From contig CAYUBQ010000003.1 in assembly GCA_964443135.1 (NCBI GenBank), positions 62,001 to 126,000 on the forward strand: 64,000 nt of DNA, given 5' to 3'. The translations under genes were made by a program, and so were the position numbers. Positions 1-8,839 of this stretch are shown piece after piece. Each line of letters begins with the position of its first letter. The stretch's first letter is position 1. The DNA is from JAIPEI01 sp964443135 (GTDB taxonomy: Bacteria; Desulfobacterota; DSM-4660; Desulfatiglandales; HGW-15). Under the pieces are notes generated by a model. The model did no database searches. It was given only the letters and a program-made list of their open reading frames with translations, and was not told the DNA's origin.

Positions 1-274
1 GCGTCTGGGCATACGCGTCGGCCACGGTGCGGACGGCGTGGTGGTTGACGTTCCAGAGGGGAAGGGTCAGCGCGGCCGCGAGCTTGTCCGCCATGTCTTC
101 GGCCCGCTGCTCCAGACGGCGCTCGGATCGGGTCACCGAGACCTTGTACTGGATCAGGCTCAGACCGGCGGAGACGGCGATGATGGTGAGCGCAATCCCG
201 ATGGTGAGGTCGCTTGCGATGGTGCGTCTCTGGAGAAATCCGAAGGGTTTGCTTGTCCGGGTGAACTGGTCCAT
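1..274 (-). CDS. Membrane sensor protein, N-terminal part only
   Basis: This is the first 91 residues of a protein that runs off the left edge. After a basic N-terminus there is one hydrophobic segment at about residues 22-42 (LTIGIALTIIAVSAGLSLI), followed by an extracytoplasmic stretch containing LPLWNVNHHAV. That arrangement is usual at the start of sensor histidine kinases and diguanylate cyclases, but no output domain is in view, so the class cannot be fixed. It lies 63 bp downstream of the solute-binding protein gene on the same strand, so the two may form a ligand-sensing pair (inference). Confidence 0.6.
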   Translation of the reverse strand, partial: MDQFTRTSKPFGFLQRRTIASDLTIGIALTIIAVSAGLSLIQYKVSVTRSERRLEQRAEDMADKLAAALTLPLWNVNHHAVRTVADAYAQT

Positions 275-337
275 GGCGTCATCCTTCGCGTCCACAAGGA
301 AAGGCCGGTTCGATGAGCCCCCTCCCTTCCCGCACCT

Positions 338-1090
338 TCACGGGACGTCGATACGGTGCTTTCTCCGGATCTCCTCCAGCACGCCTTCCGAGGTCATGCC
401 GGAAAGCGCCCGGTTGAAATCGGCCACCACGGCCCGGCAGCCCGGGACCCGTTTCGACACGCCCAGGTGGAGGGGTTTCACCTGGAGGGGCGGTTGGAGG
501 GGCTCGAGACGGCCCGCTCCCCCGGGAATCCGGTGTTCGAGGAGGTGCCTGGCCGTGTAGAGGTCGATGACCGCGAGGTCGATGCGCCCCCTGAGAAGCT
601 TTCGCAGGTTGCTCTCGTCGTTGTCCGTGGGTTCCTTGGTGAGGTAGTCCGCCCGATCGAAGGCGGGGGAGTTCACGTAGCCCCGTACCACCCCGATCCG
701 GTACCCCTCGAGATCCTGCAGGCGGGTGTAGTCGATCTCCGCCTCCACCCGCTTGTAAAAGACCAGGTAGCTCCAGGCGAACGGATTCGAGAGGGCGAAG
801 GTGCGGGCCCGCTCCGCAGAGTGGTAGGCGGGATACATGGCATCGGAGTCCCCCCGCGCGACCCTGCGAAGGACCCGCGCCCAGGGCATGAAGGTGATCT
901 CCACGCGGTATCCCGCCCGTTCGAAGGCCCGGCGGACGATCTCGGAGGTGAAGCCGAGATTCGGGAGGTCCCTTCCGACGTAAGGCGCCCAGTCGAGCGT
1001 GGCCAGGGACACCCGCTCCTCGGTCCGTCCCGGCGGGGCGGAGGAGAGGAGGGCCAGGAGGAGGACGGTCGTGAAAAGGCGTCTGCGCAT
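338..1090 (-). CDS. Periplasmic solute-binding protein, family 3
   Basis: A 250-residue protein with a cleavable signal peptide (MRRRLFTTVLLLALLSSAPP) and the family 3 solute-binding fold signature (LDWAPYVGRDLPNLGFTSEI near the mature N-terminus; FMPWARVLRRVARGDSDAMY; later RIDLAVIDLYTARHLL). Length is normal for the family, which binds amino acids or similar small polar ligands. No permease or ATPase gene is next to it. Instead a membrane sensor gene follows on the same strand, so it may feed a signalling protein rather than an ABC transporter (inference). The ligand cannot be deduced. Confidence 0.8.
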   Translation of the reverse strand: MRRRLFTTVLLLALLSSAPPGRTEERVSLATLDWAPYVGRDLPNLGFTSEIVRRAFERAGYRVEITFMPWARVLRRVARGDSDAMYPAYHSAERARTFALSNPFAWSYLVFYKRVEAEIDYTRLQDLEGYRIGVVRGYVNSPAFDRADYLTKEPTDNDESNLRKLLRGRIDLAVIDLYTARHLLEHRIPGGAGRLEPLQPPLQVKPLHLGVSKRVPGCRAVVADFNRALSGMTSEGVLEEIRRKHRIDVP

Positions 1091-1123
1091 GGGGGTCCCG
1101 GGGCGGAGCGGTTCGACTTCCAG

Positions 1124-2383
1124 CTACCGTTCGAGCTCTACCGCCCCTCCCGGACGGTCTTCCGGCAGAGGGGCGTGTCCCTCGATCCATCTCCGATGGC
1201 AGATCCGCACCCCTTCCTCGATCCGTTCGCGGGGGACCAGGAGGGAGATGCGGAAGGAGGTCGTGGTGACGCCGGCCAGGGGGATCCCGTTCCTGCGGAG
1301 GAGATCCAGGGTGGCGGTCAGGGCCAGGTTGTTTCGGTTCAGGCCCTCGCCGATGAGCGAGAGGGCGGCCAGCTCGTGGTCGAAGGCGATGCCGTCCCCG
1401 AACCGGCCGGCCAGCTCGGACTCCAGGTTCTCCCAACCGTAGACGTTCGCCGTGGAGACGACGAACCCGGCCCGGGAGCGACCGGCGTCCGCAGCGACGT
1501 GGGAGACGTTGACCTCCTTGATCTGCACCTGCCTCTCCTCCAGAAGGCGAACGGCCCGGTCGAAATGCTCCAGGGCGTCTGTTCCGAAAAACCGGACCCG
1601 GGTGATCCGCTCCTCGCTCACCACGGCCTGAACCCCCGTGATCGCCTCCGGAGGCATCAAGCGGACGACGGTTTCTCTCCCCGGCGCAAAGGAGGCGCGG
1701 GCGTAGACGGCGATCTGCTTCTCCTTGGCGAACTGTACCGCGTGGGCGTTGAGCACCTTGGCTCCGGCCGTGCTCATCTCCTGCATCACAGGGTAGCTCA
1801 GCTCCGGCAGGTGCCGGGCGTCGGCCACCATCGCGGGATCGGCCGAGTAGACGCCGTCCACGTCGGAGTAGATCTCGCATCGATCCGCATCCAGGGCGGC
1901 CGCGAGGGCCACGGCGGTGGTGTCGGACCCGCCGCGGCCCAGGGTGGTGATGTCGCGTTTGTAGCTGACGCCCTGGAACCCGCCCACGATCACCACCTTT
2001 CCCGCCGCCATCTCGTCCTGCACCCGAAACGGGCGCACCTCGATCACCTGGGCGTCGTTGTGCCGGTCGTTGGTGATGATTCCGGCCTGGGACCCGGTCA
2101 GGGAGACCGCGTCCAGCCCCTTCTCCTGGAGGGCCATGCTCAGCAGGGCCATGGTGATCCGCTCCCCGGTGGAAAGCAGCATGTCCATCTCGCGGCGGGG
2201 AGGGGACGGTCCCAGCTCCCGGGCCATGCCCACCAGGCGGTCCGTGGTCTTGCCCATGGCCGAGACCACGACGGCCACGTCCGTCCCCTGCCGCTTCACC
2301 TCGGCGATCCGGTCGGCGATCCGCTTGAGCCGGTCCAGGTCCGCCACGCTGCTTCCGCCGTATTTCTGGACGATACAGGTCAT
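1124..2383 (-). CDS. lysC: Aspartate kinase
   Basis: The 419-residue protein phosphorylates aspartate, the first step towards lysine, threonine, methionine and diaminopimelate. The N-terminal kinase domain opens with VQKYGGSSVADLDRLKRIA and contains GRGGSDTTAVALAAAL. The C-terminal half carries two ACT repeats (about residues 265-400), the usual site of lysine or threonine feedback. Length and order match single-function aspartokinases. It is followed leftwards by the solute-binding protein after only 33 bp, so cotranscription is possible but the functions look unrelated. The 138 bp upstream to treT hold no clear promoter or attenuator. Confidence 0.95.
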   Translation of the reverse strand: MTCIVQKYGGSSVADLDRLKRIADRIAEVKRQGTDVAVVVSAMGKTTDRLVGMARELGPSPPRREMDMLLSTGERITMALLSMALQEKGLDAVSLTGSQAGIITNDRHNDAQVIEVRPFRVQDEMAAGKVVIVGGFQGVSYKRDITTLGRGGSDTTAVALAAALDADRCEIYSDVDGVYSADPAMVADARHLPELSYPVMQEMSTAGAKVLNAHAVQFAKEKQIAVYARASFAPGRETVVRLMPPEAITGVQAVVSEERITRVRFFGTDALEHFDRAVRLLEERQVQIKEVNVSHVAADAGRSRAGFVVSTANVYGWENLESELAGRFGDGIAFDHELAALSLIGEGLNRNNLALTATLDLLRRNGIPLAGVTTTSFRISLLVPRERIEEGVRICHRRWIEGHAPLPEDRPGGAVELER

Positions 2384-2521
2384 GAGAAATCGCTCGAGTC
2401 AAGTGATGAAATCGTGGATTGCCATACAGGATAGGAGGATCGGGCGGACGTGTCAACGCCGGGGGCCGAACCCGGCCGGTCGAACGGTCCGGAAGACCCT
2501 GGGAAGAGCCCGGCACGCACT

Positions 2522-3769
2522 TTATCGGAGACGGAGGGTCTGCTCGCTGGGGGCGTCGAGGGCGAGCAGCAGCAGGACGTAGCGCTTGAGGTTCTTGATG
2601 ATCAGGAACTCGTCCTTGACCCTCTGGTACCCGTTTTCGCCCAGCCTTTTCGCGGCGTCGGGCCGGTGGAGCAGGGAGCGGATCGCCAGGCCGGCCCCCT
2701 CCACCGAGTGGACCAGGAGCCCGGTGTGGCCGTCGATGATCTGGGCCGGAATGCCGCCCACGGCCCCGCCGATCACGGGCCGCCTCTTCCAGAGCGCCTC
2801 CGAGACGGTGAGCGCGAATCCCTCCCGGAGCGACTTCTGGAGCACCACGTCCGACCCGCGCTGAAAGGCGTTGATCTCCGTGGCCACGGACGGGCTGAAC
2901 AGGAGGATGTGGATGTCCGGATCGTCGCCCGCCTCGGCCCGCACCTGCGCGACGATCTCCTCGGACTCGGGATCGTCCGCAGCCTTGTCCCCCACGAGCA
3001 GCAGCCGGCAGTCCACGTACTTTCGGGCCATCTTGTAGGCCCGGATCACGCCGATGGGATCCTTCCAGGGGTCATAGCGGGAGATCTGGGTGACCACCGG
3101 CTTGTCGCGGGGAACGCCGTACTTCGAAAACACCCCCTCCACGTAGTCGTCGTCCAGCGGCCGGTTCTTGTCGTCCAGGGGGTCGATGGCCGGAAAGAAC
3201 CGGAACTGGGGAACGGCCAGCCGGGGGGAGAAGAGGGCGGAGGAGAAGATGGCCGCGTCGTAGCGCTCCACGTAGGGCCTGAGAAAGTCCCATACCTGGG
3301 GGTTGGGGTGGGACATGTCGATGTGGCACCGCCAGACCCAGCGGTTGGTCCTTTCCTCGTTCCAGGCGATCAGGGCTGCGGGCTGCGGGTCGTGGATCAC
3401 GACGAGGTCCTGGTCGAACGTCATCCGGCTCGCGTTCGCCTCGTTGCATCCCAGGTAGGCCTGGAAGTCCTCGTCGGACAGTCGGAGCGGGTTCCCCTGG
3501 AGGGCGTTGTGAAACGACTTGGTCACCTCGAAGAACCGGTCGTTCCCCTCGATCACGTCCCACTCCACCGGAATCCCCAGCTCGGTGAGAAGCGGCACCA
3601 CGCGGTGGAGCATCTCGGCCACGCCACCGCCCACGGCGGTGGAGTTCACCATCTTGATGGAGCGCGTTCCCGCGTGGGCGGCCAGGATGGTCAGCTCCTC
3701 GATGATGTCCGGGCCCACGACGTCCACGTAGTCCGCGAGGGTGGGATTGTTCGTTCCGGTCTCCTGCAT
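2522..3769 (-). CDS. treT: Trehalose glycosyltransferring synthase (GT4)
   Basis: The 415-residue protein is a GT-B retaining glycosyltransferase of the TreT type, which makes or splits trehalose using NDP-glucose and glucose. Signs are the N-terminal ADYVDVVGPDIIEELTILA, VNSTAVGGGVAEML, DPQPAALI, and the nucleotide-binding C-terminal part with SRYDPWKDP, KSLREGFALTVSEAL and GGIPAQI. The frame stays open upstream to an earlier ATG at 3820, but the ATG at 3769 has GGAG ten bases before it and fits the family N-terminus, so I chose it. A DUF5752 gene lies directly upstream, a pairing I associate with TreT. Confidence 0.85.
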   Translation of the reverse strand: MQETGTNNPTLADYVDVVGPDIIEELTILAAHAGTRSIKMVNSTAVGGGVAEMLHRVVPLLTELGIPVEWDVIEGNDRFFEVTKSFHNALQGNPLRLSDEDFQAYLGCNEANASRMTFDQDLVVIHDPQPAALIAWNEERTNRWVWRCHIDMSHPNPQVWDFLRPYVERYDAAIFSSALFSPRLAVPQFRFFPAIDPLDDKNRPLDDDYVEGVFSKYGVPRDKPVVTQISRYDPWKDPIGVIRAYKMARKYVDCRLLLVGDKAADDPESEEIVAQVRAEAGDDPDIHILLFSPSVATEINAFQRGSDVVLQKSLREGFALTVSEALWKRRPVIGGAVGGIPAQIIDGHTGLLVHSVEGAGLAIRSLLHRPDAAKRLGENGYQRVKDEFLIIKNLKRYVLLLLALDAPSEQTLRLR

Positions 3770-3825
3770 GGGGTTTTCGCTCCGGGGCTCTCCATGGGCC
3801 CGGCCTCTCTTTCGAGACATCGCGC

Positions 3826-4470
3826 TCAGGCGGAGGCGTGCCCGTCGATCAGCTCCAAAATGCGCGACCTGAGTCCCTCGATGGTGTACACGTTGAGGTC
3901 GATTCTCCGGATCCGGTCCGCGAGGTCGGGCATGCGGAGACCTTCCTCGATCCACCTGGAGAAGTCATTGTCCTCCAGCTTCTGGAGCCGGGATTCGATG
4001 AAGTGCAGGTAGAGGGAGTAGATACTGATCTGCTCGATGTTTTCGCGAAACGAAGCGAGGCTGTAGGCGAACTTGTCCGTGAGATAGACGACGCGGGTGA
4101 TGTCGTACAGGTAGAACGGGTCCTCCGCTGTTTTCTCGAACGCCGAAGGCCTCTCCGAGCGGTGGATCTCGATGATCTCGATCAGTCGGGATCGCAAATC
4201 CTCCGTGGTGCTGTACTCGGAGAAGTCCACGGCCATGAGCTTCTCGGCGAGCGCCTTTTCGTTCAGGCTCGTGGCCGCCCAGATGGCGAAGTCGCTGTTG
4301 TAGGGCACCTCGGCTTCCTTCAGCTTCAGGAAAGCGGAAAAGGTGTGGTAGAAGACGGACGAAGACCGGCAGGTTCTCAGGAGGTGGAGAAGCTCCTCCA
4401 GGTTGTACGCCTTCCGCCCGGTCAGCATCTCCAGGGATGCGCTCGAAGAGAACTGAAATACGTCGGCCAT
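3826..4470 (-). CDS. DUF5752 family protein
   Basis: A soluble, mostly helical protein of 214 residues with two similar halves: FQFSSSASLEMLTGRKAYNL with ELLHLLRTCRSSSVFYHTF near the start, and repeats of the type DFSEYSTTEDLRSRLIEIIE and DLNVYTIEGLRSRILELID. I recognise it as the DUF5752 family, which has no established activity. The gene ends 57 bp before the chosen start of the TreT gene on the same strand, so the two are probably one transcript and the protein may modulate trehalose metabolism (inference). Confidence 0.75.
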   Translation of the reverse strand: MADVFQFSSSASLEMLTGRKAYNLEELLHLLRTCRSSSVFYHTFSAFLKLKEAEVPYNSDFAIWAATSLNEKALAEKLMAVDFSEYSTTEDLRSRLIEIIEIHRSERPSAFEKTAEDPFYLYDITRVVYLTDKFAYSLASFRENIEQISIYSLYLHFIESRLQKLEDNDFSRWIEEGLRMPDLADRIRRIDLNVYTIEGLRSRILELIDGHASA

Positions 4471-4531
4471 GCTGCGCCTCGCTTGGGTACCCGCCTCCGG
4501 GTTTTCGGAACCGGTCTCGTACGGTCGATCC

Positions 4532-4906
4532 TCAGGGCGACGGGGTCCCGGGTCCCTCGACCGGCGGTCGGGAAAGGAGGACGATGCCCACGAGGGCGAG
4601 GAGGAGGAGCGCCAGGATGGACAGGACGTTCCCCTGAAACACCGAGGGCACCATGAGCGCCCCGAAGACCAGGGATGCGATCCCGAGGATCTTCCGGCCG
4701 ATGACCTTGATGACCGCGCCCGTGAGCAGCGCCCCGACGGCCCCGATCAACGTCAGGACCATGATCAGGTTCCGGGTGCCTGAGGAGAGACCGCCTTCGC
4801 CCATTCGGATGGGGCCCGGCCCCGCGCCGGAGCCGCTCCACAGGGCCGCCACGATCCCCAGAACACCTGCAATGACCAGAAGTACGACCATGTTCCGTAT
4901 CCTCAT
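4532..4906 (-). CDS. Small integral membrane protein
   Basis: A 124-residue protein with three or four predicted membrane segments: MVVLLVIAGVLGIVAALW at the N-terminus, LIMVLTLIGAVGALLTGAVI, ILGIASLVFGALMVPSV, and ILALLLLALVGIVLLS at the end. I do not recognise a family. An in-frame ATG ten codons upstream exists, but the ATG at 4906 has GGGAGG eight bases before it and is preferred. A promoter-like element with a CCCCATTC box lies just upstream. Confidence 0.7.
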   Translation of the reverse strand: MRIRNMVVLLVIAGVLGIVAALWSGSGAGPGPIRMGEGGLSSGTRNLIMVLTLIGAVGALLTGAVIKVIGRKILGIASLVFGALMVPSVFQGNVLSILALLLLALVGIVLLSRPPVEGPGTPSP

Positions 4907-4949
4907 TTCATAACCTCCCAGTGCGTGATGGGTCAACGATTTCTCGTGC

Positions 4950-4983
4950 AGGCTACCTCCCCCGGCGTCTCGGGGGAATGGGG
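4950..4983 (-). promoter_or_regulatory. Promoter with CCCCATTC box, for the membrane protein gene
   Basis: Read on the minus strand, CCCCATTCCCC is followed 17 bases later by TAGCCT, about 44 bases before the ATG at 4906. It matches the CCCCAT-to--10 spacing of other promoters in this window (9.4, 9.5, 17.2 kb) but lacks the upstream GAAT half-site. Confidence 0.4.
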
Positions 4984-5043
4984 TCGGGACCCGACTTTCC
5001 CCGATTCGGGAGGGGTGGCTCTAGGGGGGGCGGTCGAAACTTG

Positions 5044-5409
5044 CTACAAGGTCTTCAGGTGATCGACGATGAGGTGCATCTCATCGTGATCGAGCTCGTC
5101 CGCAAAGGAAGGCATGTTCTCGTAGGGGTCCTCGAGCTGCCGGCGGACGTTCCCCCCGGTCACGGGCCTTCCGCTCACCGGGAGGCTCTCCCGTCCGAAG
5201 AGACCCTCGAGACCGGGTCCGATCTTGGCTTCCCGGCTCTCCGTGTAGTGGCACTGGGTGCAGCCCGCCTCCTGGAAGAGGGCGGCCCCCTCCCCGTCCG
5301 GCCCGTTCGGCGCGCGGACCAGGGCGCGAAATGCGCCGAGCAGGATCACGATGCAGGCGACCGCGACGACGACCCCGGTGGTGGTGCGTTTCAGGTCTGT
5401 TTTTCGCAT
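5044..5409 (-). CDS. Membrane-anchored monohaem cytochrome c
   Basis: A 121-residue protein with an uncleaved N-terminal membrane anchor (VVVAVACIVILLGAF) and a class I cytochrome c domain. The haem site is CTQCH at about residues 50-54. The axial methionine is probably in the ENMPSF segment near the C-terminus. The gene starts 10 bp after the ferric-reductase-like gene ends, so the cytochrome is probably the electron partner of that flavoprotein. It would act on the outer face of the cytoplasmic membrane. Confidence 0.85.
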   Translation of the reverse strand: MRKTDLKRTTTGVVVAVACIVILLGAFRALVRAPNGPDGEGAALFQEAGCTQCHYTESREAKIGPGLEGLFGRESLPVSGRPVTGGNVRRQLEDPYENMPSFADELDHDEMHLIVDHLKTL

Positions 5410-5419
5410 GGCTTACCCG

Positions 5420-6736
5420 TCAGTCCAGGAATGAGAAGATTTCGAGACGAACGGCCCGATCGGGCACGCCCAGGTCCAGGAGGCCCGTGACCGCACTCTC
5501 GCGCATGGCCGGCGGTCCGCAGACGTAGAACACCTTGCCCTCCAGCTCCCCGCAGTGATCGACGATCCTGTCCCGATCGATGTGGCCGGTCTCCCCCTGC
5601 CACGCCTCGGCGGGCCGGCTCAGCACGTGCACCACCTTCAGGTCGGGTCGGCCCCCCGCCTCGATCTCGGAGAGCTCCTTCTGAAAGACGATCCGGTCCT
5701 CGGTGCGGTTGCCGTAAAGAAGGAGCACCGAGCGCGTGTCCCCCGTGTCCCGCATGTGTCGGAGCATGCTCATGAGCGGGGTGATCCCGATGCCGCCGGC
5801 CAGGAAGACCAGGTCTCTCTCCTCCGGGTGGAGGAGATAGGAGAACCGGCCGAAGGGGCCATGCACCGCCGCGCGGTCCCCGACCTTGGTCATCCAGATG
5901 GTGGAGGTGAAGTCCCCCAGGTTCTTGATGGTGGAGCTGACGAACCCCTTTTCCGTGGGAGAGGAGGAGATGGTCCAGTGGTGCTCCTCCACGGGGAGCC
6001 CCCGGCCCCGGTAAAAGGTCACGAAGTGAAACTGTCCCGGAAGGTAGTCCGGAACCTCCTCCCCCTCGGGAGGGGCCATCTTCACGGTGTGGACGTCCTC
6101 GGCTTCGGGTCGCACCTCCACCACGCGATAGGCCCTCTCCTCGAGGCGGAGCGGCCGGAAGACGCGGTGGTACGCGAACACCGGGACCGCCACGCAGAGC
6201 AGGAGCACCCAGATGGTTTTCAGGGAGGCGGTTTCCAGGTCGTCCCCCGCCGTCCAGCTGTGGGCGAAGCCCAGGACGATGAGCAGGGGGCCGGTGACCG
6301 CGTGTACGGAGCGCCACTGCTCGAACCGGAGCCTCAGCCGCCCCTGGTAGAGGCTCGCGAGCACGTTCAGCGCCAGCAGGACCAGGGCCGCCTTGCCCGC
6401 GTAAATGTACCAGGGCAGGTCCAGCCCGATGAGCAGATGCCAGCTCCCTCCGCTCCATGCCAGAAGCAGGGGGTGGGCGAGGAGCAGGAGAACGGCGAAG
6501 ACCGCCATCTGCTTGTGGAAGCGGATGAGGATGTCGAAGCCGAACGCTCGTTCGATCCACTTGATCCTGGCCGCCAGGAGGACCTGGAGGACCAGGATCG
6601 TGAAGCCGGCGAGGGCCATGTTCTTGGCCGCCTCGTGGACGACGCTGCTGGTACTCTCCCCCAGGAAGGAGGCGACCGCAACCGGCAGGACGACCACGGC
6701 GGTGTACAGGATGATGCGCAGCAGGGCTCCACCCAT
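5420..6736 (-). CDS. Ferric-reductase-like transmembrane flavoprotein (FAD/NAD(P)H oxidoreductase)
   Basis: The 438-residue protein has about six N-terminal membrane helices (residues 5-210) with paired histidines suited to haem b (FHKQMAVF, LLAHPLLL, RSVHAVTG, GFAHSW). A ferredoxin-NADP reductase module follows: FAD site HHWTISSSP, NAD site FLAGGIGITPLMSMLRHM, and C-terminal YVCGPPAMRES. It should move electrons from NAD(P)H across the membrane. The ATG at 6736 has AAAGGA eight bases upstream; the longer open frame to 6886 has no such site. It sits between a hemerythrin gene and a cytochrome c gene, all in one direction. Confidence 0.85.
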   Translation of the reverse strand: MGGALLRIILYTAVVVLPVAVASFLGESTSSVVHEAAKNMALAGFTILVLQVLLAARIKWIERAFGFDILIRFHKQMAVFAVLLLLAHPLLLAWSGGSWHLLIGLDLPWYIYAGKAALVLLALNVLASLYQGRLRLRFEQWRSVHAVTGPLLIVLGFAHSWTAGDDLETASLKTIWVLLLCVAVPVFAYHRVFRPLRLEERAYRVVEVRPEAEDVHTVKMAPPEGEEVPDYLPGQFHFVTFYRGRGLPVEEHHWTISSSPTEKGFVSSTIKNLGDFTSTIWMTKVGDRAAVHGPFGRFSYLLHPEERDLVFLAGGIGITPLMSMLRHMRDTGDTRSVLLLYGNRTEDRIVFQKELSEIEAGGRPDLKVVHVLSRPAEAWQGETGHIDRDRIVDHCGELEGKVFYVCGPPAMRESAVTGLLDLGVPDRAVRLEIFSFLD

Positions 6737-6785
6737 ACCAACATCCTTTCTTGGTCGAATCGTTGCTCGGGCCGGGTCCGGGTTC

Positions 6786-7355
6786 CTATCCCCCGGACGC
6801 GGGCTTTTCACCGGATCCCGGGCCTCGCTCGAGAGAGGAGACGAGGTCGTCCCACTCCCGGTGAAGGAGGTCGCTGTCGAAGGCATGGCCTTCCTTCAGC
6901 ATCCGGTCCTTCTCCTCGTCCGAGAAATACTTCATCACCGGGAGAAAGAAGCCCTTGTCCTCCTTTTCGATGTGCCTGGGATAGAAGTCCACCAGGCGCT
7001 CGACGGCATCGACGATCTCGGAGAGGGCATTCCGGTCGCCCCGGTCGTATCGCTCGTTGGCGGACACCAGCGCGCGGGTGGTCTCCCGGCCCCACCGGTG
7101 CTCCTCCACGAGCTCCTCCATGATTCTCCGGTGCTCTTCGGTCAAGGGCTTCTCCTCGAGATCCCGGAACAGGATATCCTCCTCCTTGCCGTGGTGGCAC
7201 CGGTCGGCGTATTCCCGAATGAAGCGGGTCGCACGCTCGATGAACCGCGGGTCCACCCTCTGCTCCTTTGCGGCCTCACGGAGGGCCTGCTTCAGCAGGG
7301 CGATCATACGTTCGATCAGCCTGTGCTCGATCATCAGCGGTCCGATGGGCATCAT
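6786..7355 (-). CDS. Hemerythrin HHE domain protein
   Basis: The 189-residue protein is built of helices carrying the non-haem di-iron ligand pattern of the HHE family: IEHRLIERM, the HHGKEEDILF segment, EEHRWGRE, and PRHIEKEDKGFFLPV. Such proteins bind O2 or NO or sense iron and oxygen. Two starts are possible. The ATG at 7382 has a poor ribosome site, while ATG-ATG at 7355 is preceded by GGAG at eight bases, so I use 7355. The flavoprotein gene follows after 49 bp, suggesting an O2/NO-handling operon. Confidence 0.85.
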   Translation of the reverse strand: MMPIGPLMIEHRLIERMIALLKQALREAAKEQRVDPRFIERATRFIREYADRCHHGKEEDILFRDLEEKPLTEEHRRIMEELVEEHRWGRETTRALVSANERYDRGDRNALSEIVDAVERLVDFYPRHIEKEDKGFFLPVMKYFSDEEKDRMLKEGHAFDSDLLHREWDDLVSSLERGPGSGEKPASGG

Positions 7356-7466
7356 GTGGGCGGCTCCTGTCGAGTTGGCCATGTCCCCAGCGTGCTCCGG
7401 TTCGTGCGGAATGGGAATACGCGCAATCCTGTATTTTCTTTAAACGTCCCCCTTCCTGCGGCCGCG

Positions 7467-8810
7467 TCAGAGAAGGACGTGCCTGATCGCATCGTAGACG
7501 AACGAGGGGTAGGCCCACACCACGTCGCTCAGGTCGCGACGGGGGATGCGCTTCCGGATCGCCAGCGCGAAGACGTTGACGACCTCCTCGGCATGGGGTC
7601 CCAGCACGTGGGCGCCGAGGATGCGCCCGTCGTCGGGCTGGACGAGGATCTTGGCCGCCGCCGTCTCCTCGCCGAGGCGTTTCACGGAGGCCCACCCGGA
7701 AGCGTCCACGAACCGCTTTTCGTACGGGATGCCCAGCTCCTCGCACTCGGCTTCGAGCAGTCCCGTCCGGGCCAGGACGGGATGGGTGAACAGCACGCTC
7801 GGGATCCCGGAGTAGTCGGGCGGTTCCGCGTTTTCCTCCAGGATGTTCCGGGCGACCGTCTCGGCCTCCATCAGGGCGACGGGCGTGAGCTGGGGGCCGA
7901 TGGCGTTGACGTCGCCCGCCGCGTACACCCGGGGGTTGGAGACGCTCTGCAGGGATTCGTCGAGGGAGATGCCGGTGTCCCCGGTCTCCACGTTCCCCGC
8001 ATCCAGGCCGAGGCCTTCGAGGGCCGGGACGCGGCCCGCGCCGTGCAGCACCAGGTCCGTTTCCACATCCGCCGAGCCGTTTCCGGCCCGGACCCGGAAC
8101 GAGGAACCCTCCTGCTCGATCCGATCCATGGGGACGTGGAGGTGGACCCGGATGCCCAGCCCGCCGCTCCTGTCGACGAGCAGGTCCACCAGCTCCGGGT
8201 CGAAATGCTTGAGGCAGCGCCCGCTTCGGACCAGGAGGTCCACGCGCGACCCTGCCCGGGCGGCCAGGTGGGCGAACTCGAAGGCGATGTATCCCCCCCC
8301 GACGACGGCCATGCGCTCCGGAAGCGCATCGAGGTCGAAGAAGGCCTCGCTCCCGGTGACGTGCTCGGCCCCGGGAAAGGCCAAGGGTCTCGGAACGGCG
8401 CCCGTGGCGATGACGAACCGCTCGGCTCCGAGCCGCTCACCGTCCGCCTCCACGGTCTCCGGGTCGATGAATCGCCCGGGGGCCTGGAACCAGTCGATGC
8501 CGCGCTCCACCAGATCCTCACGGACCTGTTCGGGAACGGGATCGGTGAACCGGTTCTTGAACCGCACCAGCTCGCTCCAGTTCAGGTCCGGGGCGCCGGA
8601 GAGCCCCCGGCCCTGGTGTCTGCGGCAGCGCTCCATGGACTCGACCACGTCGAACAGGGTCTTCTTGGGCTCGCACCCCCGCAGGGGACAGGTCCCCCCC
8701 AGGGGACCGGGCTCCAGGAGCGCCACGTCCAGGCCGGCCTCCCTCAGCCGCCTGGCGGCCACGCCGCCGGCTACGCCGCTTCCGAACACGATCGCGTCAT
8801 GGGTCTTCAA
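7467..8810 (-). CDS. Pyridine nucleotide-disulfide oxidoreductase (mercuric reductase/Lpd-like)
   Basis: The 447-residue protein is an FAD enzyme of the class I disulfide reductase family: FAD motif VFGSGVAGGVAARRL, redox-active disulfide GGTCPLRGCEPKK (residues 35-47), NAD motif AVVGGGYIAFEFAHLAARAG, second FAD motif VYAAGDVN, and a C-terminal dimerisation domain. The C-terminal His-Glu pair of true lipoamide dehydrogenases is absent (the end reads AYPSFVYDAIRHVLL), so the substrate is unknown. The start is TTG at 8810, with GGAGG seven bases upstream; no ATG fits. It follows the HdeD gene by 29 bp. Confidence 0.85.
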   Translation of the reverse strand: MKTHDAIVFGSGVAGGVAARRLREAGLDVALLEPGPLGGTCPLRGCEPKKTLFDVVESMERCRRHQGRGLSGAPDLNWSELVRFKNRFTDPVPEQVREDLVERGIDWFQAPGRFIDPETVEADGERLGAERFVIATGAVPRPLAFPGAEHVTGSEAFFDLDALPERMAVVGGGYIAFEFAHLAARAGSRVDLLVRSGRCLKHFDPELVDLLVDRSGGLGIRVHLHVPMDRIEQEGSSFRVRAGNGSADVETDLVLHGAGRVPALEGLGLDAGNVETGDTGISLDESLQSVSNPRVYAAGDVNAIGPQLTPVALMEAETVARNILEENAEPPDYSGIPSVLFTHPVLARTGLLEAECEELGIPYEKRFVDASGWASVKRLGEETAAAKILVQPDDGRILGAHVLGPHAEEVVNVFALAIRKRIPRRDLSDVVWAYPSFVYDAIRHVLL

Positions 8811-8839
8811 CGCAGTCCTCCGTTTCGAGCGCCGCCCTC

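Noticed and set aside
356..2434. Open frame of 692 codons on the plus strand
   Set aside because: It lies antisense to the solute-binding protein and aspartokinase genes, both with clear motifs; long antisense frames are expected at this G+C content.
3770..3820. Upstream ATG as treT start
   Set aside because: No ribosome site before it and the added residues do not fit the family.
7356..7382. Upstream ATG as hemerythrin start
   Set aside because: Weak ribosome site; the tandem ATG at 7355 has GGAG at proper distance.
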